Shown here: in pieces, positions 15,870 to 23,235 of the stretch
How the letters are laid out: every line of letters begins with the position of its first letter
How positions within the stretch are numbered: position 1 is the stretch's first letter
IMG/VR virus record: IMGVR_UViG_3300047461_000329
Coordinates: 1-40,064 of that record
Length of the DNA: 40,064 bases
Strand: one strand, 5' to 3'
From: a virus
Program-made: the position numbers and the translations under genes
Notes under the pieces: model-generated
What the model saw: the letters and a program-made list of their open reading frames with translations, nothing else
Told to the model about the DNA's origin: nothing
The model's database searches: none

Positions 15870-16622
15870 TTATCCCACGAAGAAGTCAACCGGCTCTTCC
15901 CAGTTTAATCTAGCTTCTTCTTCTAATAATTTTAGTTCTTCGACTGCATCATCGAATATTTGACGACCATTGAAAGTAACACCACCCGGCATTACCATTC
16001 CTTCAAACTTAATTAAGTTAGCACCCCATTGCTTTTTAATAAGAGCTGTAGCATATTTCTTTAAGAAGTAATCGTTATATACATCAGTAAATGTAGCTGG
16101 ATCTACAACACGTTGACATTCAACTACAATGAAATCACCAACACTAACTTCCTTAGCCCAATCCATATCAATAACTAATCTATTTTTATGACGATTAAAA
16201 TTAATATGTTTTTCATCTGAATCGATAAGAAGATCAACCGTGGCCAAATGCTGTTTCGTTTGTACATATTCTAAAATATTACCCATGTAACCAAGTTGAT
16301 ACATATCATTTAAATGAAATTGATATTTCACATCAAACATATCTGTACTTGCAGAACTATGATCTCTGATTGGAAGAACTCTAATAACTTCTACAATATT
16401 ATCAGTTGTTGTGATATATCCATTAGTAATATCGTCTTGTGTAATTTGATGTTTTAGAAATATCTTTTCAATAGCATCCACATGATAGTGCTGATAGAAT
16501 TGAATAGCTTCATCTATTCTATCATCTAATTGATCATCGTCAACATTAATTTCGATTACAGGTGCACCTAAGTTTCTTAAGCAATACTTAATTAATGATG
16601 CTCTGCTATTTGGTTTAGCCAT
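15870..16622 (-). CDS. gp13: Neck protein gp13
   Basis: Head-completion protein that sits under the portal and joins the tail with gp14. It is 250 residues, against 309 in T4. Family marks are RASLIKYCLRNLGAPVIEIN at residues about 7-26, the acidic DDDQLDDRIDEAIQFYQHYH stretch that follows, and the C-terminal RQIFDDAVEELKLLEEEARL. A GAGGT ribosome site and an exact late promoter 25 bases upstream make it the first gene of the neck-terminase unit 13-14-15-16-17. Confidence 0.94.
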   Translation of the reverse strand: MAKPNSRASLIKYCLRNLGAPVIEINVDDDQLDDRIDEAIQFYQHYHVDAIEKIFLKHQITQDDITNGYITTTDNIVEVIRVLPIRDHSSASTDMFDVKYQFHLNDMYQLGYMGNILEYVQTKQHLATVDLLIDSDEKHINFNRHKNRLVIDMDWAKEVSVGDFIVVECQRVVDPATFTDVYNDYFLKKYATALIKKQWGANLIKFEGMVMPGGVTFNGRQIFDDAVEELKLLEEEARLNWEEPVDFFVG

Positions 16623-16646
16623 TTAAAAATACCTCATACTTTACTA

Positions 16647-16654
16647 TATTTATA
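16647..16654 (-). promoter_or_regulatory. T4-type late promoter (TATAAATA) for the 13-17 unit
   Basis: Exact TATAAATA in the gap before gene 13, 25 bases from its ATG, with GAGGT as ribosome site between. Confidence 0.82.
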
Positions 16655-16674
16655 AAGTTTAATTTTTGTAATTA

Positions 16675-16890
16675 TTATTCTGTTTTATTTTCAAGATACT
16701 GAATTTTATATCTTGGTCCTGATTTTTCTATGGCATAAAAAACAGAAATAACTGAAGGATCATCTGCGTGAATAACCTTAAGTTCTTGCAATCTATTCAT
16801 TATATCGTCTAGACTGTCTATAGTGCTGTCTATTATTTTCTCTGCTTTATTAGTTTCTGAATTAATTTTTTCATAACCTACTTTAGCCAT
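16675..16890 (-). CDS. Small hypothetical protein, 71 aa, downstream of the fibre gene
   Basis: Function unknown. The first 45 residues look like a single amphipathic helix with heptad-like spacing (IIDSTIDSLDDIMNRLQEL), and the rest is a short mixed segment ending in YLENKTE. The frame is open eight codons further upstream, but the ATG at 16890 is chosen. It has a strong GGAGGA site seven bases ahead, and this start avoids overlap with the fibre gene, whose stop is only one base away. Position right after a fibre gene would suit a small fibre-assembly chaperone or a packaging partner, but nothing in the sequence proves this. Confidence 0.7.
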   Translation of the reverse strand: MAKVGYEKINSETNKAEKIIDSTIDSLDDIMNRLQELKVIHADDPSVISVFYAIEKSGPRYKIQYLENKTE

Positions 16891-16891
16891 C

Positions 16892-19800
16892 TTATTCCTC
16901 CCATACCGAATCAATTATTGTTCCATGAATTTCTTGTATTCTTCCTGCATCTTGCCCGCCACCAAGTACCTCTCTTGCTCGTATTCTATATTCAAGAGTT
17001 CCATCATATACACCTATATGGCATCTAAAGTTGTGTATAGTGTTTCTTGTCGTACTAGAGGCCTGATATAAATCCATTTTATAATCTTGAACGATTTTCC
17101 AAACACTTGTACTTGTAAGGAAACCATTAGGAGAAATATAAACAGTTAATGTTCCACTTGCAAACAGTGCACCATAGTAAGTATCATATTCAACATAAGT
17201 TTTACTAACCGAGGGATCATACCACATTTTTTTAATATATTTATGAGAGTAGCTATTAGCTGTGTTTGAACTGGCTAAAAGTGCGCCGGGACCAAAATAT
17301 CCAGTAATATTTCCTGGAAAGGAAACTCTGTGAAATCCTGTACCAGTATAAACATGTGTAGCTGTCATTGTTGAACTAGCAGCATAGCTGGCTGTTCCTT
17401 TAACTTCAAAATATATAATAATATCGTTTACTGCGGCTGTAGATATACTCAAATAATCTAATTCAAAGGAAAACTCTACCTCTCTCAGACGTTTAATTCC
17501 AGGAGTTCCTTCTGAAATCATAGTAGGTGATATTTGAATATAGTTATTAGTTAAAGTAATAACTTCATCATTAAAAAAAGCTGTTCTTTTAATAGCATTA
17601 TTATCTACATAAGCTTTTACAGATTGTTGACTAGGAACAGCGGTTGCACTATCTGAGGCCATGTCATCCTCATCTTTAATAGTTACACTACTGCCACCAG
17701 ACTGAGAATTAATTGTAACAACACCTCCATCTTCAGCTAAAGTAACATTGGTTCCTGCTTTGAGTACTAACTCTTCTGATGATTCGAGAGTATTATCCAC
17801 AGTTCCATCACCGGTTAAGTCTACTTTAACAGTACGAACACTTCCGCCGCCACCACCTGTTTGGTCTGCTACCCACGCATAATCAGATCCATTCCAAGAT
17901 AAAATTTGTCCGGAACTTGCACTGCTTACATTAAGATGAGTGTCTACGCTTGAGTCCGTGTATGCAGCGGTTTGTGATACCCAGCTTAAATTACCATTTC
18001 CATCAGTTTTTAAAACTTGACCGTTGCTACCAGTATCGTTCGGCAGTACTAACGTATAGCTAGCCCCTGCACTATGAGGAGGCCCTTTTATAATTATACC
18101 GTGCGAGTTATTCTCACAGTTTAATACAAATTGTCCTGAACCTCTAGTGGCATTTCCTTTAAATACTACTTTACCTCCAGCATTTGGATCTAATTCTATG
18201 TCAGCTGCACTAGTTGAAACAATAGTGTCTCCGATCTTTATCACAGGTGTATTGCCTGCAAGAGCAGTTGTTGCTGTTGTGCCTAACGCTAATGCATCGG
18301 TAATTCCATAGCCAGATATTGTTGTTGGTTTACTTGAAAGTGATGCAAATGCACCATCAAAAGCATCAGTAATGCCATAACCAGATATCGTTGTCGGCTT
18401 ACTCGTAATATCGGCAAACGCAAAGGTAGTATCACCCGCCATTGCAGTTGTGCTTGATGTACCAATCGTTAACGCATCAGTAATACCATAACCAGATATT
18501 GTTGTCGGTTTTGATGTAATGTCAGCAAATGCGAATGTTGTATCTCCTGCCATTGCTGTGGTAGAACTAGTACCAATCGCTAGAGCATCTGTAATTCCAT
18601 ATCCAGAGATAGTAGTTGGTTTTGAAGTAATGTCAGCAAATGCGAATGTTGTATCACCCGCCATTGCAGTTGTTGATGACGTACCAATCGCTAGAGCATC
18701 TGTGATTCCATAGCCAGATATTGTTGTAGGCTTACTCGTAATATCAGAGAAAGCAAAAGTAGTGTTACCTGCCATTGCTGTCGTTGACGTTGTACCGAGT
18801 TGTAATAATGCAGTATCACCTGCTAATGCAGTCGTTGACGTTGTACCGAGTTGTAGTAGTTCGGGGGGTGTATATGTAAATACGCCAGTAGAGTTATTAT
18901 AGGAAATACCGCCTGTACCGTTAGCAGTGGCAGGGCTCCCAACACTTAGAGAAGTTAGTGCGATGCCTCCAGATACCCAATCGTAGTCAGAGCCAGTCCA
19001 ACTTAATACTTCATTATTACCTGCAGTAGATTGATTTAAGTGTGTGTCAACAGCAGCATCTGTATATAGTGTTGGTTTATTATTAAGACTTGCGTATTCT
19101 CCATCAAAGTCTATTGTAGCCGCAGTTCCTAATCCAAGAGTTGTTCTAGCGGCTGATGCATCTGCATCATCTATGAGTGTACCGCCAAAGGTACTTAGAC
19201 TTGAAGCAGCTACGTAATCTGAAGATGCTGTAGTAGCAGCACTTCCTAGTCCTAGAGTTGTTCTCGCTGCTGCAGCATCTGCGTCATCAATAAGACTAAT
19301 ACCAAATGAACTAACACCTAAATTCGTAAGTGCGTTTGTCTTTTGAGTAGCATTAAGAGATTGATTATTTACATCAACTCTTAATCTATTAGTTAATGCA
19401 GTCGATACTGTAGTAGAAAAACTAGCATCATTGCCTAAAGCAGCTGCTAGTTCATTCAAAGTATCAAGAGCGTCGCCAGCTCCACCGACGAGATCACTTA
19501 CACCTGCCGCAACAGCTGTAGTTACATAAGCAGTTGTTGCAACCTTTGTACTATTATCACTTGCTGACTGAGTTGTTGCAGTAGTTGCAGTATTGATTGT
19601 ACCTAATAACTCACCTTTAAATTGAGTTGCTTTCACATTACCGTTTACATGAAGAGCTTCAGATGGATTACTTAAACCAACTCCAACTTTACCGGTACTA
19701 TTACCCGAATTTAAGAAAATATTACCGCTTGAGGCGCCACCATTTAAAACAATATCACCATCATGTTGTAATTTAATTTCTGGATTATTAGTTCCTACAT

Positions 19801-21493
19801 AAGTAAGAAAAAAGTCGGATTCAGCATCACCAGTATTAAAATATGCTTTTACAGAATCATGTCCATTATCCCATTTAATACCACTCGTTTCACCACCAGA
19901 AGTATCTCTAAGAGTTAATTGGTTACTCGGATTATTTGCGCCGATACCAACATTACCGCTATTACTAATACGCCATCTTTCAGCATTATTACCTTGATCA
20001 TAAATACGTAAGGCACCATCGTTAGTTATAAATCTAAACCAACCGGCTGAGTTTTGCATATCTAAACTAGCTTGACTTGTATCTGTTGCTTCAACTTTTA
20101 TAGCAACAGTATTACCAGAACCTTTTACATGTAACTTACGATTTGGATCATTAGTACCAATACCGACTTGAGAACCAGCATCAACAAATAATGTATTAAT
20201 ACCAGCACCAGATTCAACTACTACAGAATTTTGGCCACCAACAACATCATAAATTGTGAAATTACCATTATCATTTGCACCTATATTCCAACCATCATTA
20301 GCTCCAGGTTTAAATAATATTCGAGCATTGCCACTACCATGTGTAGTTTCTATTTTAACTGGAACATTAGTAATATCTTTAATGTGAAATTTACAATTAG
20401 GAGTTTCTGTATTAATACCGACTCTTAAGCTATCGTCTATTGTAAAAGCTGCAGTATTTGTTCCGTCTGTATTACCGAAAATCCTAAATTTTTGTCCATC
20501 ATTAGCATTGTTATCAAACTTTAAGTTCATAGCTGCAATAGACTCTAAGGTCGTAGCTTCACTGCTTCCACGTGTTTCGTCATCATCAAAGTCTAGATAA
20601 CTGGCGCTTGCATAGGTACTACCACGGAATATATCTGAACGAAATTCTTCTGTAGCTTCTGCTCTACCTGTGATCGATAGTCCATTAGCAGTTGTTGCAA
20701 TTTTAGTATTTCCATTATGGAATAAGGTTGTTGCACCACCGTTTATAGCACTAAGATAGTTTCCTCCGGTATCGTTTTGCAAGTATAAATTATTTCCACG
20801 TACGCGTAAGTCTCCAGGGCCCGTATCGTAAACATAACTATGATTTCCATCAAAATAGATTTTTAAGTTTCCACTTGCTCCGAATACGGCTTTATCACTG
20901 TCACCGAAGTTTAAATCTGCGGAAGTTGTACCACCAGCAAAAGTGGCTGTACCAGATATAACAGCACTACCAACTACATCTATACCCGTATCTCGTACGG
21001 TAAGTCTACGAGCATAACTATTATCACTTTGTTTGTAGGTTATTTGTAAGTCGCCTGCTGAATTTCCTGTTAAACCATCGTTTGTTTCTACTATTTGAAT
21101 ATTTTCCCAACGCAAACCTTCTCCTGCTCCAGCATCTGCAAAAGATATATGATTTACACCAGTAATATTATTGTTGCCAAGATTCATGGCACTGTAAACA
21201 GGATTTCCGCTCGTAAAATTTAATGTACGACCATAAGCAATAGTAGTATTACCGGTTAAATTAATACCGTTAGCAGTTTTAGTTATGGTTTGATCGTCTA
21301 TGAATGTATTTGAACTACTTTGATATACGACATAGCTACCATCAGCAGGACTAGTAATAACAACATCTGAAAGATCGCCTAGATTTATTCCAGCTGTATT
21401 TACTTCAACTCTAGATGCGACAACTTCTTGTTGTGATGATGTGGAACCTTTTAATAAACCAGATTGCGAAATCTTTGCCTTTATATCTGACAT
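16892..21493 (-). CDS. Large tail-fibre-like structural protein, 1533 aa, with tandem repeats
   Basis: Probable receptor-contact or tail fibre protein. The N-terminus (MSDIKAKISQSGLL) is followed by a LGDLSDVVI module. Residues about 330-650 carry fibre motifs of the VGIGTNDPNRKLHVKG type, recurring at least three times. Around 900-1085 are near-identical 37-residue repeats ending ISGYGITDALAIG. After a glycine linker (GGGGG, near 1210) comes a LTGDGT/LKAGTNVTLAEDG module and a QQSVKAYVD motif near 1290. The last 240 residues form a distinct aromatic beta-rich domain, likely the tip. An AGGAGG site overlaps the end of the upstream small gene. There is no intramolecular chaperone or lectin domain I recognise. 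Host range role is inference. Confidence 0.85.
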   Translation of the reverse strand: MSDIKAKISQSGLLKGSTSSQQEVVASRVEVNTAGINLGDLSDVVITSPADGSYVVYQSSSNTFIDDQTITKTANGINLTGNTTIAYGRTLNFTSGNPVYSAMNLGNNNITGVNHISFADAGAGEGLRWENIQIVETNDGLTGNSAGDLQITYKQSDNSYARRLTVRDTGIDVVGSAVISGTATFAGGTTSADLNFGDSDKAVFGASGNLKIYFDGNHSYVYDTGPGDLRVRGNNLYLQNDTGGNYLSAINGGATTLFHNGNTKIATTANGLSITGRAEATEEFRSDIFRGSTYASASYLDFDDDETRGSSEATTLESIAAMNLKFDNNANDGQKFRIFGNTDGTNTAAFTIDDSLRVGINTETPNCKFHIKDITNVPVKIETTHGSGNARILFKPGANDGWNIGANDNGNFTIYDVVGGQNSVVVESGAGINTLFVDAGSQVGIGTNDPNRKLHVKGSGNTVAIKVEATDTSQASLDMQNSAGWFRFITNDGALRIYDQGNNAERWRISNSGNVGIGANNPSNQLTLRDTSGGETSGIKWDNGHDSVKAYFNTGDAESDFFLTYVGTNNPEIKLQHDGDIVLNGGASSGNIFLNSGNSTGKVGVGLSNPSEALHVNGNVKATQFKGELLGTINTATTATTQSASDNSTKVATTAYVTTAVAAGVSDLVGGAGDALDTLNELAAALGNDASFSTTVSTALTNRLRVDVNNQSLNATQKTNALTNLGVSSFGISLIDDADAAAARTTLGLGSAATTASSDYVAASSLSTFGGTLIDDADASAARTTLGLGTAATIDFDGEYASLNNKPTLYTDAAVDTHLNQSTAGNNEVLSWTGSDYDWVSGGIALTSLSVGSPATANGTGGISYNNSTGVFTYTPPELLQLGTTSTTALAGDTALLQLGTTSTTAMAGNTTFAFSDITSKPTTISGYGITDALAIGTSSTTAMAGDTTFAFADITSKPTTISGYGITDALAIGTSSTTAMAGDTTFAFADITSKPTTISGYGITDALTIGTSSTTAMAGDTTFAFADITSKPTTISGYGITDAFDGAFASLSSKPTTISGYGITDALALGTTATTALAGNTPVIKIGDTIVSTSAADIELDPNAGGKVVFKGNATRGSGQFVLNCENNSHGIIIKGPPHSAGASYTLVLPNDTGSNGQVLKTDGNGNLSWVSQTAAYTDSSVDTHLNVSSASSGQILSWNGSDYAWVADQTGGGGGSVRTVKVDLTGDGTVDNTLESSEELVLKAGTNVTLAEDGGVVTINSQSGGSSVTIKDEDDMASDSATAVPSQQSVKAYVDNNAIKRTAFFNDEVITLTNNYIQISPTMISEGTPGIKRLREVEFSFELDYLSISTAAVNDIIIYFEVKGTASYAASSTMTATHVYTGTGFHRVSFPGNITGYFGPGALLASSNTANSYSHKYIKKMWYDPSVSKTYVEYDTYYGALFASGTLTVYISPNGFLTSTSVWKIVQDYKMDLYQASSTTRNTIHNFRCHIGVYDGTLEYRIRAREVLGGGQDAGRIQEIHGTIIDSVWEE
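16896..16901 (-). promoter_or_regulatory. Ribosome binding site deciding the start at 16890
   Basis: GGAGGA on the minus strand lies inside the last codons of the fibre gene and at ideal distance from the ATG at 16890. It does not fit the alternative upstream start at 16914. Confidence 0.75.
18285..18857 (-). repeat. 111-bp tandem repeats (37 aa unit) plus a 51-bp repeat in the fibre gene
   Basis: The ISGYGITDALA block recurs at exact 111-base steps: its conserved ccagatat core is at about 18381, 18492, 18603 and 18714 on the plus strand, with an extra copy at about 18312 at shorter spacing. Amino acids are nearly identical while many third positions differ. Next to it, a 25-base exact repeat starts at 18780 and again at 18831 (51-base period, LLQLGTTSTTA unit). 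Confidence 0.9.
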
Positions 21494-21494
21494 A

Positions 21495-21836
21495 TTATGT
21501 TCCTCCTAGTGTGACTCCAGCAGTTACTTCAACCTGTCCTTCGACCACTCGAGTTGTAACCCCACCACTTGAATATATTTCAACATCATAAACATATCGG
21601 CCGGGTTCTAATACCTTTGTTTGAGTGTCGGTTAATCTAATTTCTATTTCTCCGTTACTTCCAGGAGTTGTAGGAGTTACAAATGCAACTGAAGTCTCAG
21701 AGTTATAATGCTTTTTTATTTTACCAGCATAAGTATAACCAGTTAGATTAACTAAACTTCCATCGTTATCTGTAACTGTAATCGTTGAGGAAAAGTTCGA
21801 ACCTTGATCAACTATTAAATTTGAATAAATTGCCAT
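21495..21836 (-). CDS. Small beta-sandwich structural protein (BppU N-terminal-like), 113 aa
   Basis: A 113-residue beta-rich protein: NLIVDQGSNFSSTITVTDNDGSLVNLTGYT at the start and GRYVYDVEIYSSGGVTTRVVEGQVEV at the end. This pattern resembles the N-terminal domain of baseplate upper proteins (BppU family) and small virion proteins of marine myoviruses, in which a polarity-sensitive strand follows a D-x-G-D/S motif. It likely forms an adaptor in the baseplate or fibre base. It has an AAGGT ribosome site and a late promoter 35 bases upstream. It is followed at once by the 1533-residue fibre gene, so the two are probably co-expressed partners. My split of the first motif here is for recognition only; family assignment is moderate. 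Confidence 0.7.
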   Translation of the reverse strand: MAIYSNLIVDQGSNFSSTITVTDNDGSLVNLTGYTYAGKIKKHYNSETSVAFVTPTTPGSNGEIEIRLTDTQTKVLEPGRYVYDVEIYSSGGVTTRVVEGQVEVTAGVTLGGT

Positions 21837-21870
21837 TATTGTTTACCTTAAGTTATGTTGCAATATAGTA

Positions 21871-21878
21871 TATTTATA
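21871..21878 (-). promoter_or_regulatory. T4-type late promoter (TATAAATA) for the BppU-like and 1533-aa fibre genes
   Basis: Exact TATAAATA in the gap between the accessory cassette and the BppU-like gene, 35 bases before its ATG at 21836. Confidence 0.8.
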
Positions 21879-21888
21879 CAAATAAAAA

Positions 21889-22236
21889 TTACAAACTTTC
21901 AATAAATTTATCTACTTGAGATCGAGGAACTATATATGCAGGCAATGTAGAAATGTTATTTTCTTTATGAAAAGCTACTCTATGACGACCATCTAAACAA
22001 AAATTGTCATCAGTTACTACAATAGGATCCTTACAAACACCTTTTGTTTGATAATAATTTAAAACATCTTCCTTTAACGGATGGATAATTTTACATTCGG
22101 TATTAGATATATCGTAGTTTTCTTTATAAGATATTAATCTCAAACAATTAAGCGTTATCATCATATGATTAACGTTTATGAATCTATTATCATCTAACCA
22201 ATGTCTACTATAAGATTTAGATTTAAAGTTGGACAT
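21889..22236 (-). CDS. ParB/sulfiredoxin-like domain protein, 115 aa
   Basis: A small protein with a ParB N-terminal-like core. The segment DPIVVTDDNFCLDGRHRVAF (residues 70-89) carries the characteristic G-x-HR box (LDGRHR, 81-86) found in ParB/Srx superfamily proteins, followed by a strand ending LPAYIVPR. No helix-turn-helix is present, so it is not a full partition protein. Phage proteins of this superfamily act in various ways (nucleotide-dependent binding, nuclease or modification), so the function is open. It overlaps the 2OG-oxygenase-like gene upstream by 14 bases and has an AGGA ribosome site. It is the last of three overlapping accessory genes between two fibre genes. Confidence 0.65.
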   Translation of the reverse strand: MSNFKSKSYSRHWLDDNRFINVNHMMITLNCLRLISYKENYDISNTECKIIHPLKEDVLNYYQTKGVCKDPIVVTDDNFCLDGRHRVAFHKENNISTLPAYIVPRSQVDKFIESL

Positions 22237-22771
22237 ATCTTAATCCTATAGAAACTCTATATCCAGATTCACAGTGTACTTTATGATGTGTATATGGTTC
22301 AATAGATGTTGCAGTAAAGGCTCTTAATGTAAGTCCATTTATATTATCATAAGTATCAATAAAATTGTCATCAGGAGAAAATCTATACGAAAAACAAGAT
22401 TTACCAGTTGCATAAGTTATATACATTACATCTGAAGGATCATTGGCATTTGTGTGCTCATCAATACCATCACCTGGTCCATATATAAATTGACCACTTA
22501 TTCTAAATGATAACTTAGGAAAACATTTTTTTAATATTGGTAATAATGGTATAACTTCAGAGTCGGGTATTTTTACATGAGATGAATTAGCAGCATGAAA
22601 ATCACATGAATCAGATTCACCAGTTCGTGAATATTTTTCATATTTATTATAAATGTCTTTAGTTGAAAGTTTCTTTAATAAATTTTCTAGTTCTTCAACA
22701 TATAAAGGAGCCGGGACGCCTTTTCCATGTATATCATATTCCGTATATTTTATCTGAGAAGTATTTGTCAT
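22223..22771 (-). CDS. Putative 2-oxoglutarate/Fe(II) oxygenase-like protein, 182 aa
   Basis: Probable double-stranded beta-helix protein. Features expected for a 2OG-Fe(II) oxygenase are GIDEHTNANDPSDVMYITYA (near 102-121), then HHKVHCESGYRVSIGLRYV (162-180) with a distal His and the Arg (R172) that would bind 2-oxoglutarate. The first metal motif reads H-T-N (106-108) rather than the usual H-x-D, so activity is uncertain. Marine T4-like phages commonly carry such oxygenases near tail genes; hydroxylation of virion proteins or DNA has been suggested but not shown. It overlaps both neighbours (38 and 14 bases). Alternative: a catalytically dead cupin-like binding protein. Confidence 0.6.
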   Translation of the reverse strand: MTNTSQIKYTEYDIHGKGVPAPLYVEELENLLKKLSTKDIYNKYEKYSRTGESDSCDFHAANSSHVKIPDSEVIPLLPILKKCFPKLSFRISGQFIYGPGDGIDEHTNANDPSDVMYITYATGKSCFSYRFSPDDNFIDTYDNINGLTLRAFTATSIEPYTHHKVHCESGYRVSIGLRYVQL

Positions 22772-23201
22772 AATTTATATTCAATTCAGGGCAAGTTATT
22801 TGTTCAATATCGTTAATATCTGTAATATTACTAAAGTCAGACTTACTTAAAAAGCTATTCATTGATTTAATGACACCTGCAATTTCTTTTGCAACTTCTT
22901 TATTGTCAAGCATCGATGCTTCTTGAACTAATTTTCTTAACTTGCCTACCTTATCATCAATATCAAATGTTAATCTTTGTAGTTTTTTTGATAATACTTT
23001 GACAGAATCTACTTCTAATTTTTTATTTTCATTAAGAAAGCAGCAATCAATATATTTTATATGTATTTTATATTGATCATAATCACTATCAGATAAAAAT
23101 AATCTATTAGAAGTTTCCGGAAGCTTAAGACCAGAATGAGTGATCATTAAGCTTCCATCTTTATTACTTTCTATATATTTGTAAATAGTACTCATATTCA
23201 T
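22734..23201 (-). CDS. Hypothetical protein, 155 aa, helical C-terminal half
   Basis: Function not recognised. The N-terminal third looks beta-rich (GSLMITHSGLKLPETSNRLF). Residues about 65-120 are strongly helical and charged, with VKVLSKKLQRLTFDIDDKVG then LRKLVQEAS, probably a coiled coil. There is no membrane segment or known motif. It starts 35 bases after the 3405-residue gene and overlaps the 2OG-like gene by 38 bases, making it the first of three tightly packed accessory genes. A second ATG two codons in is an equally possible start; the ribosome site is weak for both. Confidence 0.65.
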   Translation of the reverse strand: MNMSTIYKYIESNKDGSLMITHSGLKLPETSNRLFLSDSDYDQYKIHIKYIDCCFLNENKKLEVDSVKVLSKKLQRLTFDIDDKVGKLRKLVQEASMLDNKEVAKEIAGVIKSMNSFLSKSDFSNITDINDIEQITCPELNINYDKYFSDKIYGI

Positions 23202-23235
23202 TTCACTTAATTAATAACAATATTATATATAGTTG

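Noticed and set aside
16891-16914. Upstream start of the 71-aa gene at 16914
   Set aside because: It would overlap the fibre gene by 23 bases and lacks a ribosome site, whereas the ATG at 16890 has GGAGGA at the right distance.
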